Shown here in pieces: positions 37,320-44,422 of a stretch of DNA of 64,000 bases (positions are counted from its first letter, which is position 1; every line of letters begins with the position of its first letter). Below the pieces are notes generated by a model. That model was not told the origin of the DNA. It saw only the letters and a program-made list of their open reading frames with translations, and ran no database searches. The position numbers and the translations under genes were made by a program. Origin of the DNA: GCA-016699835 sp964543905 (lineage in GTDB: Bacteria > Planctomycetota > Phycisphaerae > Phycisphaerales > UBA1924); NCBI GenBank assembly GCA_964543905.1, contig CAZIZO010000015.1, positions 1-64,000 on the forward strand, read 5' to 3'.

Positions 37320-37715
37320 GCGGCGAGTTTAGGAGTGCGTGCGGGGGAGTCGCCGCGGTGGCGCGGGCGCAGGGGGAGAGTCGCTCGGGCACGTCCGGAT
37401 GGATCAGCCGAGTCCATCCTCTCAATGTGGAGCAAGGACCACCGACATGGAACGTTGCGCCCCGCATGACGGTTGTTCCGTGCGGATCAGGAAGTCCCTA
37501 TCGACAACCTACTGGAGTGTGTTCAGCGAGCGGGGGTCGGCACGCCTTCATGCACGCCCACATTGAGGGGCTGGACCAAACGTACAGTCGATTGGGAGTT
37601 GTGCAAACGCTGTTGTTGGGGTTTCCCTCACCGAGTGTCGCTTGGCGTGGATGTCGCGTTGGATATGGTCCTGTCACATATAGATTGCATCAAGTATTTG
37701 ACTTAGTCTAGTTCT
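37320..37715. other. Divergent spacer between tyrS and the Fur-family gene
   Basis: This 396-base stretch separates two divergent genes. Small open frames inside it have no family signature or RBS. The right end turns AT-rich and holds a dyad (37681-37710) and a weak promoter-like pair (TTGGAT about 16 bases before TAGATT). The rest shows nothing I can name. Confidence 0.5.
37681..37710 (+). promoter_or_regulatory. Imperfect dyad upstream of the Fur/PerR-family gene
   Basis: The 30 bases read as an imperfect palindrome with 10 of 15 pairs matching; the core is TCAA-GTAT-TTGA. It ends five bases before the GTG start of the regulator, in an AT-rich island. Fur-family repressors bind such AT-rich dyads, so autoregulation is likely but not proven. 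Confidence 0.4.
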
Positions 37716-38168
37716 GTGATAGCATGGAGAGTGGAGCACGACCACGCACAAGCCCTTCGAGAGCACGGCCTGCAGGTGACCGCGCAGCGCCTTGCCGTCA
37801 TGCGGGTGGTTTCCCGATGCCCACATGGCACGGCAGATGAGATTGCCGAAGGGGTGCGCGGCGAGATCGGGTCCATCTCGAAGCAAGCGGTCTACGACGC
37901 GTTGGGCGTGTTGAGCGAAAAGGGGCTTGTGCGGCGAATTCAGCCCGCGGGGTCGGTCGCGAGGTATGAGGATCGGGTGGGCGACAACCATCATCATCTC
38001 ATATGTCGGATGTGTGGGAAGGTCGTGGACGTCGATTGCGCCGTGGGCACATCGCCTTGCCTGACCGCCTCGGATGCTGCGGGATTTCGGATCGAAGAAG
38101 CGGAAGTGATCTATTGGGGCACGTGCCCGGGATGTTTGGCGACCAGCACGTCGCCGCTCGACGCGTAA
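37716..38168 (+). CDS. Fur/PerR-family transcriptional regulator
   Basis: The 150-residue product has the winged-helix part LQVTAQRLAVMRVV and VYDALGVLSEKGLVRR, and the dimerisation domain with NHHHLICRMCGKVVDVDC. Zinc ligands Cys97, Cys100, Cys137 and Cys140 (CRMC and CPGC) are present. The position immediately upstream of katG suggests a PerR-like peroxide sensor that represses catalase. A Fur role cannot be excluded. The start is GTG at 37716; another GTG at 37731 is possible. Its stop is 38 bases from the katG ATG. Confidence 0.88.
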   Translation: MIAWRVEHDHAQALREHGLQVTAQRLAVMRVVSRCPHGTADEIAEGVRGEIGSISKQAVYDALGVLSEKGLVRRIQPAGSVARYEDRVGDNHHHLICRMCGKVVDVDCAVGTSPCLTASDAAGFRIEEAEVIYWGTCPGCLATSTSPLDA

Positions 38169-38206
38169 CCCGTTCCAAGTACACGCGAAAAGCAGAGGAG
38201 CAACAC

Positions 38207-40399
38207 ATGGCCGGCGAATCTCAATGTCCATTCCACCAGGGTCGCACGGGCGTGGGGCCGACGAACCGGGATTGGTGGCCGAACGCGCTCAAACTCGAGA
38301 TGCTGCACCAGCACTCGACGAAGTCGGACCCGTTCGGCGGCGAGTTCGACTACGCGAAGGAGTTTCAGAGTCTCGATTACGCGGCGCTCAAGAAGGACCT
38401 CGCCGCGCTCATGACGGATTCGCAGGACTGGTGGCCGGCCGACTTCGGGCATTACGGCCCGCTGTTCGTTCGCATGGCGTGGCACAGCGCGGGCACCTAT
38501 CGCACCGGGGACGGGCGAGGCGGCGGGGGTCGCGGGCAGCAGCGCTTCGCGCCGCTGAACAGTTGGCCCGACAACGTCAATCTCGATCGGGCACGGCGCC
38601 TGCTCTGGCCCATCAAGCAGAAGTATGGGCGGAAGATCTCGTGGGCGGACCTGATGATCCTGGCGGGGAACGTGGCGCTGGAGACGATGGGGTTCAAGAC
38701 CTTTGGATTTGCGGGCGGACGGGCCGACGTGTGGGAGCCGGATCAGGACGTGTATTGGGGCGCGGAGAGGGCGTGGCTCGCCACGAGCGACAAGCCGAAC
38801 AGCCGATACTCGGGCGAACGCAACCTCGAGAACCCGCTCGCCGCCGTGCAGATGGGGCTGATCTATGTCAATCCTGAAGGCCCGGACGGCAACCCAGACC
38901 CCATCGCGGCGGCCCGCGACATCCGCGAGACCTTCGCGCGCATGGCGATGAACGACGAGGAGACGGTGGCGCTCATCGCGGGTGGGCACACGTTTGGGAA
39001 ATGCCACGGCGCCGGGGACGCGAAACTCCTGGGCCCCGAGCCCGAGGCCGCGGGACTGGAGGAGCAGGGGCTGGGGTGGAAGAGCGCCTACAAGAGCGGC
39101 AAGGGGGGGGACACGATCACCAGCGGGCTGGAAGTGACGTGGACGACGACCCCGACGAAGTGGAGCAACGACTACTTCACGCTGCTCTTCAAGCACGAGT
39201 GGGAACTCACCAAGAGCCCCGCCGGCGCGCACCAGTGGGTTGCCAAGGATGCCGAAGCGATCATCCCCGACGCGCACGAACCGTCCAAGAAGCACCGTCC
39301 GACGATGCTGACGACGGACCTGTCGCTTCGATTTGATCCGGCGTACGAGAAGATATCCCGGCGGTTCATGCAGAACCCGGACGAGTTTGCGGACGCGTTC
39401 GCGCGGGCGTGGTTCAAACTCACGCACCGGGACATGGGCCCGCGGGCGAGGTATCTGGGCCCGGAGGTGCCCAAGGAGGCGTTGCTCTGGCAAGACCCGT
39501 TGCCGGAGGTGGATCACCCGCTCGTGACCCCGAGCGACGTTGCCGAGTTGAAGAAGAAGATTCTGGCGACGGGGTTGAGTGTGTCGGAGTTGGTCTCGAC
39601 GGCGTGGGCGTCGGCGTCCACGTTCCGAGGATCCGACATGCGGGGCGGCGCGAATGGTGCGCGAGTTCGACTCTTCCCGCAGAAGACGTGGGTGGTCAAT
39701 CGCCCCACGCAACTCGCCAAGGTGCTCTCGGCGCTCGAGGCGGTGCAATCGTCCTTCAATCGTGCCGCGACGGGGGGGCGCAAGGTCTCCCTTGCGGACC
39801 TGATCGTGCTGGGCGGATGCGCCGCGATCGAGCAGGCGGCCCGCGCCGCCGGGGTCGAGGTGGCCGTGCCCTTCTCGCCGGGACGCGTGGACGCGACCCA
39901 GGAGCAGACCGACGCGGCGTCCTTTGCCGTGCTCGAACCAATCGCGGATGGCTTCCGCAACTACCTCAAGGGCATGTACACCATGCCGAGCGAAGCGCTG
40001 CTGGTCGACAAAGCGCAGTTGCTCACGCTGACCGCGCCGGAGATGACCGTCCTCGTCGGGGGGATGCGCGTTCTGGGGACCAACGCCGACGCCAGTGCGC
40101 ACGGCGTGCTGACCACCAGGCCGGGCGTGCTGTCGAATGACTTTTTCGTCCACCTGCTCGACATGGGGACGGAGTGGAAGCCTTCGACGCCCGAGGCGCA
40201 GCGCTTTGAGGGACGTGATCGCAAGTCGGGGAAGGCGCGTTGGACGGCCACACGCGTTGACCTGGTCTTTGGGTCCAACGCCCAACTTCGAGCAATCTCG
40301 GAGGTGTACGCCTCCTCGGACGCGAAAGAGAAGTTCGTGCACGATTTCGTGGCGGCCTGGACGAAGGTGATGAACTTGGATCGATTCGATCTGGCGTAG
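38207..40399 (+). CDS. katG: Catalase-peroxidase
   Basis: KatG breaks down hydrogen peroxide with a haem cofactor. The 730-residue product has both peroxidase domains. Distal residues Arg89, Trp92 and His93 lie in VRMAWHSAGTYR. The cross-linked triad residues Trp92, Tyr220 and Met246 are all present, as is the proximal His261 in GGHTFGKCHGAG. The ATG at 38207 follows AGAGGAG. It is directly downstream of a Fur/PerR-family gene. A Cys-containing start (ESQCPFHQG) is typical. It converges on a dockerin protein gene through a strong inverted repeat. Confidence 0.97.
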   Translation: MAGESQCPFHQGRTGVGPTNRDWWPNALKLEMLHQHSTKSDPFGGEFDYAKEFQSLDYAALKKDLAALMTDSQDWWPADFGHYGPLFVRMAWHSAGTYRTGDGRGGGGRGQQRFAPLNSWPDNVNLDRARRLLWPIKQKYGRKISWADLMILAGNVALETMGFKTFGFAGGRADVWEPDQDVYWGAERAWLATSDKPNSRYSGERNLENPLAAVQMGLIYVNPEGPDGNPDPIAAARDIRETFARMAMNDEETVALIAGGHTFGKCHGAGDAKLLGPEPEAAGLEEQGLGWKSAYKSGKGGDTITSGLEVTWTTTPTKWSNDYFTLLFKHEWELTKSPAGAHQWVAKDAEAIIPDAHEPSKKHRPTMLTTDLSLRFDPAYEKISRRFMQNPDEFADAFARAWFKLTHRDMGPRARYLGPEVPKEALLWQDPLPEVDHPLVTPSDVAELKKKILATGLSVSELVSTAWASASTFRGSDMRGGANGARVRLFPQKTWVVNRPTQLAKVLSALEAVQSSFNRAATGGRKVSLADLIVLGGCAAIEQAARAAGVEVAVPFSPGRVDATQEQTDAASFAVLEPIADGFRNYLKGMYTMPSEALLVDKAQLLTLTAPEMTVLVGGMRVLGTNADASAHGVLTTRPGVLSNDFFVHLLDMGTEWKPSTPEAQRFEGRDRKSGKARWTATRVDLVFGSNAQLRAISEVYASSDAKEKFVHDFVAAWTKVMNLDRFDLA

Positions 40400-40430
40400 G
40401 TTGAGGCTGGCGGTGGGCGTCCATCGGGAA

Positions 40431-40456
40431 CGAGGCGGGGTCAGCACCCCGCCTCG
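40431..40456. terminator. Perfect inverted repeat between convergent katG and a dockerin gene
   Basis: CGAGGCGGGG (40431-40440) pairs over 10 bases with CCCCGCCTCG (40447-40456) around TCAGCA. The right arm covers the last codons of the minus-strand gene. There is no T tract, so it is a candidate bidirectional stop. Confidence 0.5.
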
Positions 40457-41667
40457 AAACGAACCAGGAAGTACAAGAGGTCGTCGATCGTGACGCCGCC
40501 GTCGGGCGTGCCTGTGCCCGTGCCGTCGTCGAGATCGGCCCGGGTCACACCCTGCTCAAAGACGACGAGGTAGAACAGCAGGTCGTCGATCGTGACGCCG
40601 CCGTCGGGCGTGCCCGTGCCCGTGCCGTCGTCCAGGTCGGCGGTGCAATGGCGATCGAGGACGAAGGCGAGGGGCTGACCAGTTCGGAGCCCCCACCCGG
40701 CAATGCGACCCTGATTCGAGATGACCGACGCGACATCGAGACGCCACGGCGAGGACGGCTCGATCGCCGAGTTCAGGTCCAGCATTTGTCCGGAACGCCA
40801 CAACGTAGCCCGGAAGTCGGAGGTGCCCACAACGTCGCCGAGGTCGTTGATGTCCCATGCGAAACTGGTGGTGGTGCGGAGGGCACCAAGATCGGCACGA
40901 GAGGTGATATTGCCGGCGGCATCGATCTGCCAGATCGTCGCATGCCACAAGCCGCTGGCGAGTTGCGACGCGCCGACGATGGCGCCGTGGGCGTTGATGG
41001 CGACGGCTTGCCCGCGAAGCCCGCCGAGGGTTCCCAGGTCGCGGGGAAGATTGTTGATCCACACGCAGGGCCGGAGGCGCTGCTGGGCGTCCATGGCGCT
41101 CCCGACGACTCGCCCGGCGTCGTCCACGTCATAGGCCATCCCCGACGAGCCGCCGAGCGTGGGGAGGAGGCGGGTGGATTCGTTCTCATTGATGCAAGGC
41201 TGCTCGAAAACGAGGCCGCTGGAGTTGGTGACGGGCTTGGAGCCAACGATCGTGCCGGCGGCGTTGGCTCCTCGCGGGAGGAAGGCGTCGAACTCCACGG
41301 TCGAGGTGCCGAGCACATAGAACGCCGACGCGCCCTCGGGATCGCCCAGGTTGTAGGCGGCGCCGATCCACCGCCCGAGTGCGTCGGAGGCGAAGACGAC
41401 GGCCTGCGCGAACCCGGGCGGGGAGGCGAAGGTGACGGCGCTGGTCGGTGAGGTGCTCCAACGCATGCCCCGGAAGTTGGCGTGCTCGTCGACGCTCGTG
41501 CCTCCGATGGCGCCGGCGGCGTCGATCGTCCACGCGTTGCCAAAGCCGGCGGCGGATGGGAGCGTCGTGACGGTGTAGCGGTCGATGGCGTGGACCGTGG
41601 CGACGCCCGCGATCAGCGGCAACGTCAAGAGCGCGATGGTGCTGGTGCGGATCTTGTACATGCTCAT
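40441..41667 (-). CDS. HAF-repeat protein with GC-type dockerin anchor
   Basis: The 408-residue product has a signal peptide (MYKIRTSTIALLTLPLIAGVA, cited in part) and a series of HAF-type repeats of the form DLGTLGG...AVAINAHGAIVGAS. It ends in two near-identical dockerin-like units, each containing DLDDGTGTGTPDGG and VTIDDLL, and closes with EAGC. The two units are about 60 bases long and almost identical in DNA (40478-40539 and 40580-40640). It starts 9 bases after the stop of the haem cytochrome gene and is probably cotranscribed with it. The function of HAF repeats is unknown. Confidence 0.88.
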   Translation of the reverse strand: MSMYKIRTSTIALLTLPLIAGVATVHAIDRYTVTTLPSAAGFGNAWTIDAAGAIGGTSVDEHANFRGMRWSTSPTSAVTFASPPGFAQAVVFASDALGRWIGAAYNLGDPEGASAFYVLGTSTVEFDAFLPRGANAAGTIVGSKPVTNSSGLVFEQPCINENESTRLLPTLGGSSGMAYDVDDAGRVVGSAMDAQQRLRPCVWINNLPRDLGTLGGLRGQAVAINAHGAIVGASQLASGLWHATIWQIDAAGNITSRADLGALRTTTSFAWDINDLGDVVGTSDFRATLWRSGQMLDLNSAIEPSSPWRLDVASVISNQGRIAGWGLRTGQPLAFVLDRHCTADLDDGTGTGTPDGGVTIDDLLFYLVVFEQGVTRADLDDGTGTGTPDGGVTIDDLLYFLVRFEAGC

Positions 41668-41676
41668 GCTCCTGGA

Positions 41677-42858
41677 TTAGTGCTCGCGCCGATGGAAGAA
41701 GGCCTCGCTCGGCTGGACCGTGTGGCAGACCGTGCAGGTGTCGATGGGGCCCGCGTGTCCCTGCAATCGCCGGGCCTGGAGGTTGTCGGCCGGGGTGCGT
41801 GCGACCCCGACGGCGTGGGGGCTGCCGTGGCAGGTCATGCATTGCACGCCGCCATGCCCGACCGAGTTGCGGAACAGCGTGCCGGGCTGTTCATACTCGG
41901 CGCCCGGACGATGGTGGCATTGGTCGCAGCGGGGCTGATCAAGCCAGGGGCGACGGGCGGGATTGCCAACCGCTTCCATGCTGGTGTGGCAGGTGGTGCA
42001 CGTGATCCCCGCCACCGCGTGGGCGTCGCGCTGGCAGTTGGTTCGCACGCCCGGATGGCAGGCGTAGCAGGAGTTCTCAAGGTTCGCCTGCGCCATGCGT
42101 GGCGCGTGCGAGAGGTGCATCGCCGAGGAGAGGGACGACACGCCCGGTTGCCCCGGTGCGCCCAGGGCGTTGTCGGCATGGCAACTCGCGCACAGCACCG
42201 GCTGGTGGAGTTCGAGCGTCGTGTTGTGGAGTCGGTCGTGCTTGCGGAGGATGTCCGTCGCCATCGAGAGGCCCGGGGTGTTGTGGCAGAGATTGCAACT
42301 CATCTCCCACGACACGGGAACGACCGCCTGCGTCTCGGCCACGACTTGCCCGCGCACCGTGGCCTGGACATGCGCGAGGGGGTACGGATTCTCCTTTCCC
42401 GAGTCGTCGATGGGCGTGACGGGAATGCCGACGGCCTTGTGGTCGCGTCGCAGCGGGTCATAGACCATGTTGCCTGCCATGGCGGTGCCCGTGACGCCGA
42501 CGTCGGGGGCAAGATTCATGCCGAGCAGTTGCGGGGCGTAGGTCCAGAAGTTGCACTTATCGGAAGAATGGGTGTTCGTGGGAAGAACAAACGAAACGCG
42601 GGCGTCTTGCTCGATGATCTCTGGCTCTACGCCGCGCCGGATCACCTGCGCGTGCAGGGTGTTGTACGGCGGGAGGATCATCATCTGCGAGAAGTCCTGC
42701 TGCATGCAGTGCATGCCCAGGTCGTTGTACGCAAAGATCGCGTAGTTGGGGTCCACGAGGCGCATGCCGCCCATGAGCCCCACGGCGGCGGCACCAAGAG
42801 AGGCCGCGAGCACGCCGAGTTTGAAGATCCGAGACCGCCGACGCCAGTCGAATCGCAT
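41677..42858 (-). CDS. Seven-haem membrane-anchored cytochrome c
   Basis: The ATG at 42858 follows GGGAGGT and gives 393 residues. After a membrane anchor (about 14-32) comes an unusual N-terminal region with NDLGMHCMQQDFSQMMILPP, then seven CxxCH haem-binding motifs: 188-192, 223-227, 264-268, 287-291, 311-315, 340-344 and 375-379. It should sit on the outer face of the inner membrane and carry electrons. No partner oxidoreductase is adjacent. It lies between a subtilisin-like protease and an HAF-dockerin gene on the same strand. Confidence 0.9.
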   Translation of the reverse strand: MRFDWRRRSRIFKLGVLAASLGAAAVGLMGGMRLVDPNYAIFAYNDLGMHCMQQDFSQMMILPPYNTLHAQVIRRGVEPEIIEQDARVSFVLPTNTHSSDKCNFWTYAPQLLGMNLAPDVGVTGTAMAGNMVYDPLRRDHKAVGIPVTPIDDSGKENPYPLAHVQATVRGQVVAETQAVVPVSWEMSCNLCHNTPGLSMATDILRKHDRLHNTTLELHQPVLCASCHADNALGAPGQPGVSSLSSAMHLSHAPRMAQANLENSCYACHPGVRTNCQRDAHAVAGITCTTCHTSMEAVGNPARRPWLDQPRCDQCHHRPGAEYEQPGTLFRNSVGHGGVQCMTCHGSPHAVGVARTPADNLQARRLQGHAGPIDTCTVCHTVQPSEAFFHRREH

Positions 42859-43003
42859 GAAGCACCTCCCGTCCCCCGATGAAGGGAAAGGAGAGTGGCC
42901 AGCCAAGAAATACACACCGCCAGCACATTTGTGCGTTCTCATGCCGATCGGGCCTGCGCGTCACGGGCTTGGACTACACGAAGTCCGTCGCTCCGGGTAC
43001 GCC

Positions 43004-44422
43004 TCAGCACCCGTACTCGAAACGAGCGAGGAAGTACAAGAGGTCGTCGATGGTGACGCCGCCGTCCGGCGTGCCGGTGCCAGTGCCGTCGTCCACATCG
43101 GCGGCGCCGACGCCCTGCTCGAACGCGTGCAGGAAGTAGAGGAGGTCATCGACCGTGACGCCACCGTCCGGCGTGCCCAAGCCCGTGCCGTCGTCGAGAT
43201 CGGCGCGACAGGTCGCGGTGACGGCCGCGAGGATGTCGAGTCGTCTTCCGATCTGGCCCGCGAAGGTCGGATTGAGGTGATCGATTGGTACAGCGCTGTC
43301 GAGGAGCAGTTGGCGGGCGACCGGACCGGAGGCTGGGAAGGTCGTCCGCGCTCGAACCAGAGCCGCGGCACCGGAGACCCAGGCCGTGGCGAAACTCGTG
43401 CCATCCCCCTGCCCGAACTCGTCGTTGGGCATGGTGCTGTGGATGTCCACCCCCGGGGCGCACAACTTCACGTAGCGGTTGCGATCGCTGAAGGGCGCGA
43501 GATGATCGCTGGCATCGACCGCCGTGACCGAGAGCACCCCATCGCGAGAGGCGGGCCACACTTCCGAGCGGGCGCCGTTGTTGGGCATCCCCGCGACCAC
43601 CACCACGCCCGCGTGGATGGCGTCTTCGATGGCTTCGTTCACCAGTTCGGACTCGAAGGGGCAGATCAGGCTCAGGTTGATCACGTCCGCGCCGTGGTCC
43701 ATCGCGTATCGGATGCCGGCAGCCACGGAAGAGGTCGAGCCGGATCCGTCGCTGTTGAGGACCTTGACGGGGAGGATCTGGGCGTCGGGCGCGACGAGGG
43801 CGATCAGCCCCGCGACCAGCGTGCCGTGCCCGGCCTTTTCGTCCACGAGGTTGTTGCCGTTGTCATCGAGTCCATTGGGCGAGTCGCTCGTATCGCTGTT
43901 CTGATCGATGAAGTTGAATCCATCGGCCCGAAGGCGATCGGCGAAACTCGCATGCGCCGAAACCCCGGTATCGAGGACGGCAACCACCACGCCCAGCCCG
44001 CTCGAGAACGCCCGGGCGCTCGAGAGGGCGATCTGCGACGTCGCAGGCTGATCGGCGTACTGCAAGGCCGTGGAGCCTGGGAAGAAACTCTGTGTCGTGC
44101 CCTCGGCCGTGCCGTGCACGCGATCGGGCTCCACAAACTCGAGCCGGCCGTCGTCCATGAGTTCGAGTTCCTGCTCGTCGTCGTCGAGCAAGCCGTCCGA
44201 TTCGATGACGTGCCAAGGGGTCTGTGCGACCGTGGTGATGAGGGAGGCGTTGTGCGTGACGAGAACGCCGTCGATCGCTTCGCCCGGCGCGACGCGAACG
44301 AGGAATCGGCGCGGGATGCGTGCGCCGGGGTCGCCCGTCTGCGCGGAGGCTGGAGCGCCCGTGAACGTGGCGAGCGTTGCTGCACACACGATGCCAACCG
44401 TCACTCGTCGCCAATCTCTCAT
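43004..44422 (-). CDS. Subtilisin-like S8 protease with GC-type dockerin anchor
   Basis: The 472-residue product has a signal peptide ending ASAQ, a pro-region and an S8 domain. The catalytic triad is Asp151 (AVLDTGV), His199 (GHGTLVAG) and Ser343 (GTSFATAW). Two dockerin-like units follow, each with DGGVT-DDLLYFL, ending EYGC. The ATG overlaps the stop of the TPR-CHAT gene by four bases (ATGA), so it is translationally coupled to it. Secretion and surface anchoring are predicted. The substrate is unknown; the coupled CHAT protease or its targets are possible partners. Confidence 0.93.
   Translation of the reverse strand: MRDWRRVTVGIVCAATLATFTGAPASAQTGDPGARIPRRFLVRVAPGEAIDGVLVTHNASLITTVAQTPWHVIESDGLLDDDEQELELMDDGRLEFVEPDRVHGTAEGTTQSFFPGSTALQYADQPATSQIALSSARAFSSGLGVVVAVLDTGVSAHASFADRLRADGFNFIDQNSDTSDSPNGLDDNGNNLVDEKAGHGTLVAGLIALVAPDAQILPVKVLNSDGSGSTSSVAAGIRYAMDHGADVINLSLICPFESELVNEAIEDAIHAGVVVVAGMPNNGARSEVWPASRDGVLSVTAVDASDHLAPFSDRNRYVKLCAPGVDIHSTMPNDEFGQGDGTSFATAWVSGAAALVRARTTFPASGPVARQLLLDSAVPIDHLNPTFAGQIGRRLDILAAVTATCRADLDDGTGLGTPDGGVTVDDLLYFLHAFEQGVGAADVDDGTGTGTPDGGVTIDDLLYFLARFEYGC

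Noticed and set aside
34767..37469. A 900-residue plus-strand open frame
   Set aside because: It covers the antisense of the barrel gene and tyrS, both clear genes, so it is a shadow.
37473..37706. A 77-residue frame between tyrS and the Fur-family gene
   Set aside because: No RBS, no signature, and it covers the putative regulatory dyad.
38111..40447. A 778-residue minus-strand frame opposite katG
   Set aside because: katG has all catalytic residues; the antisense frame has only biased composition.
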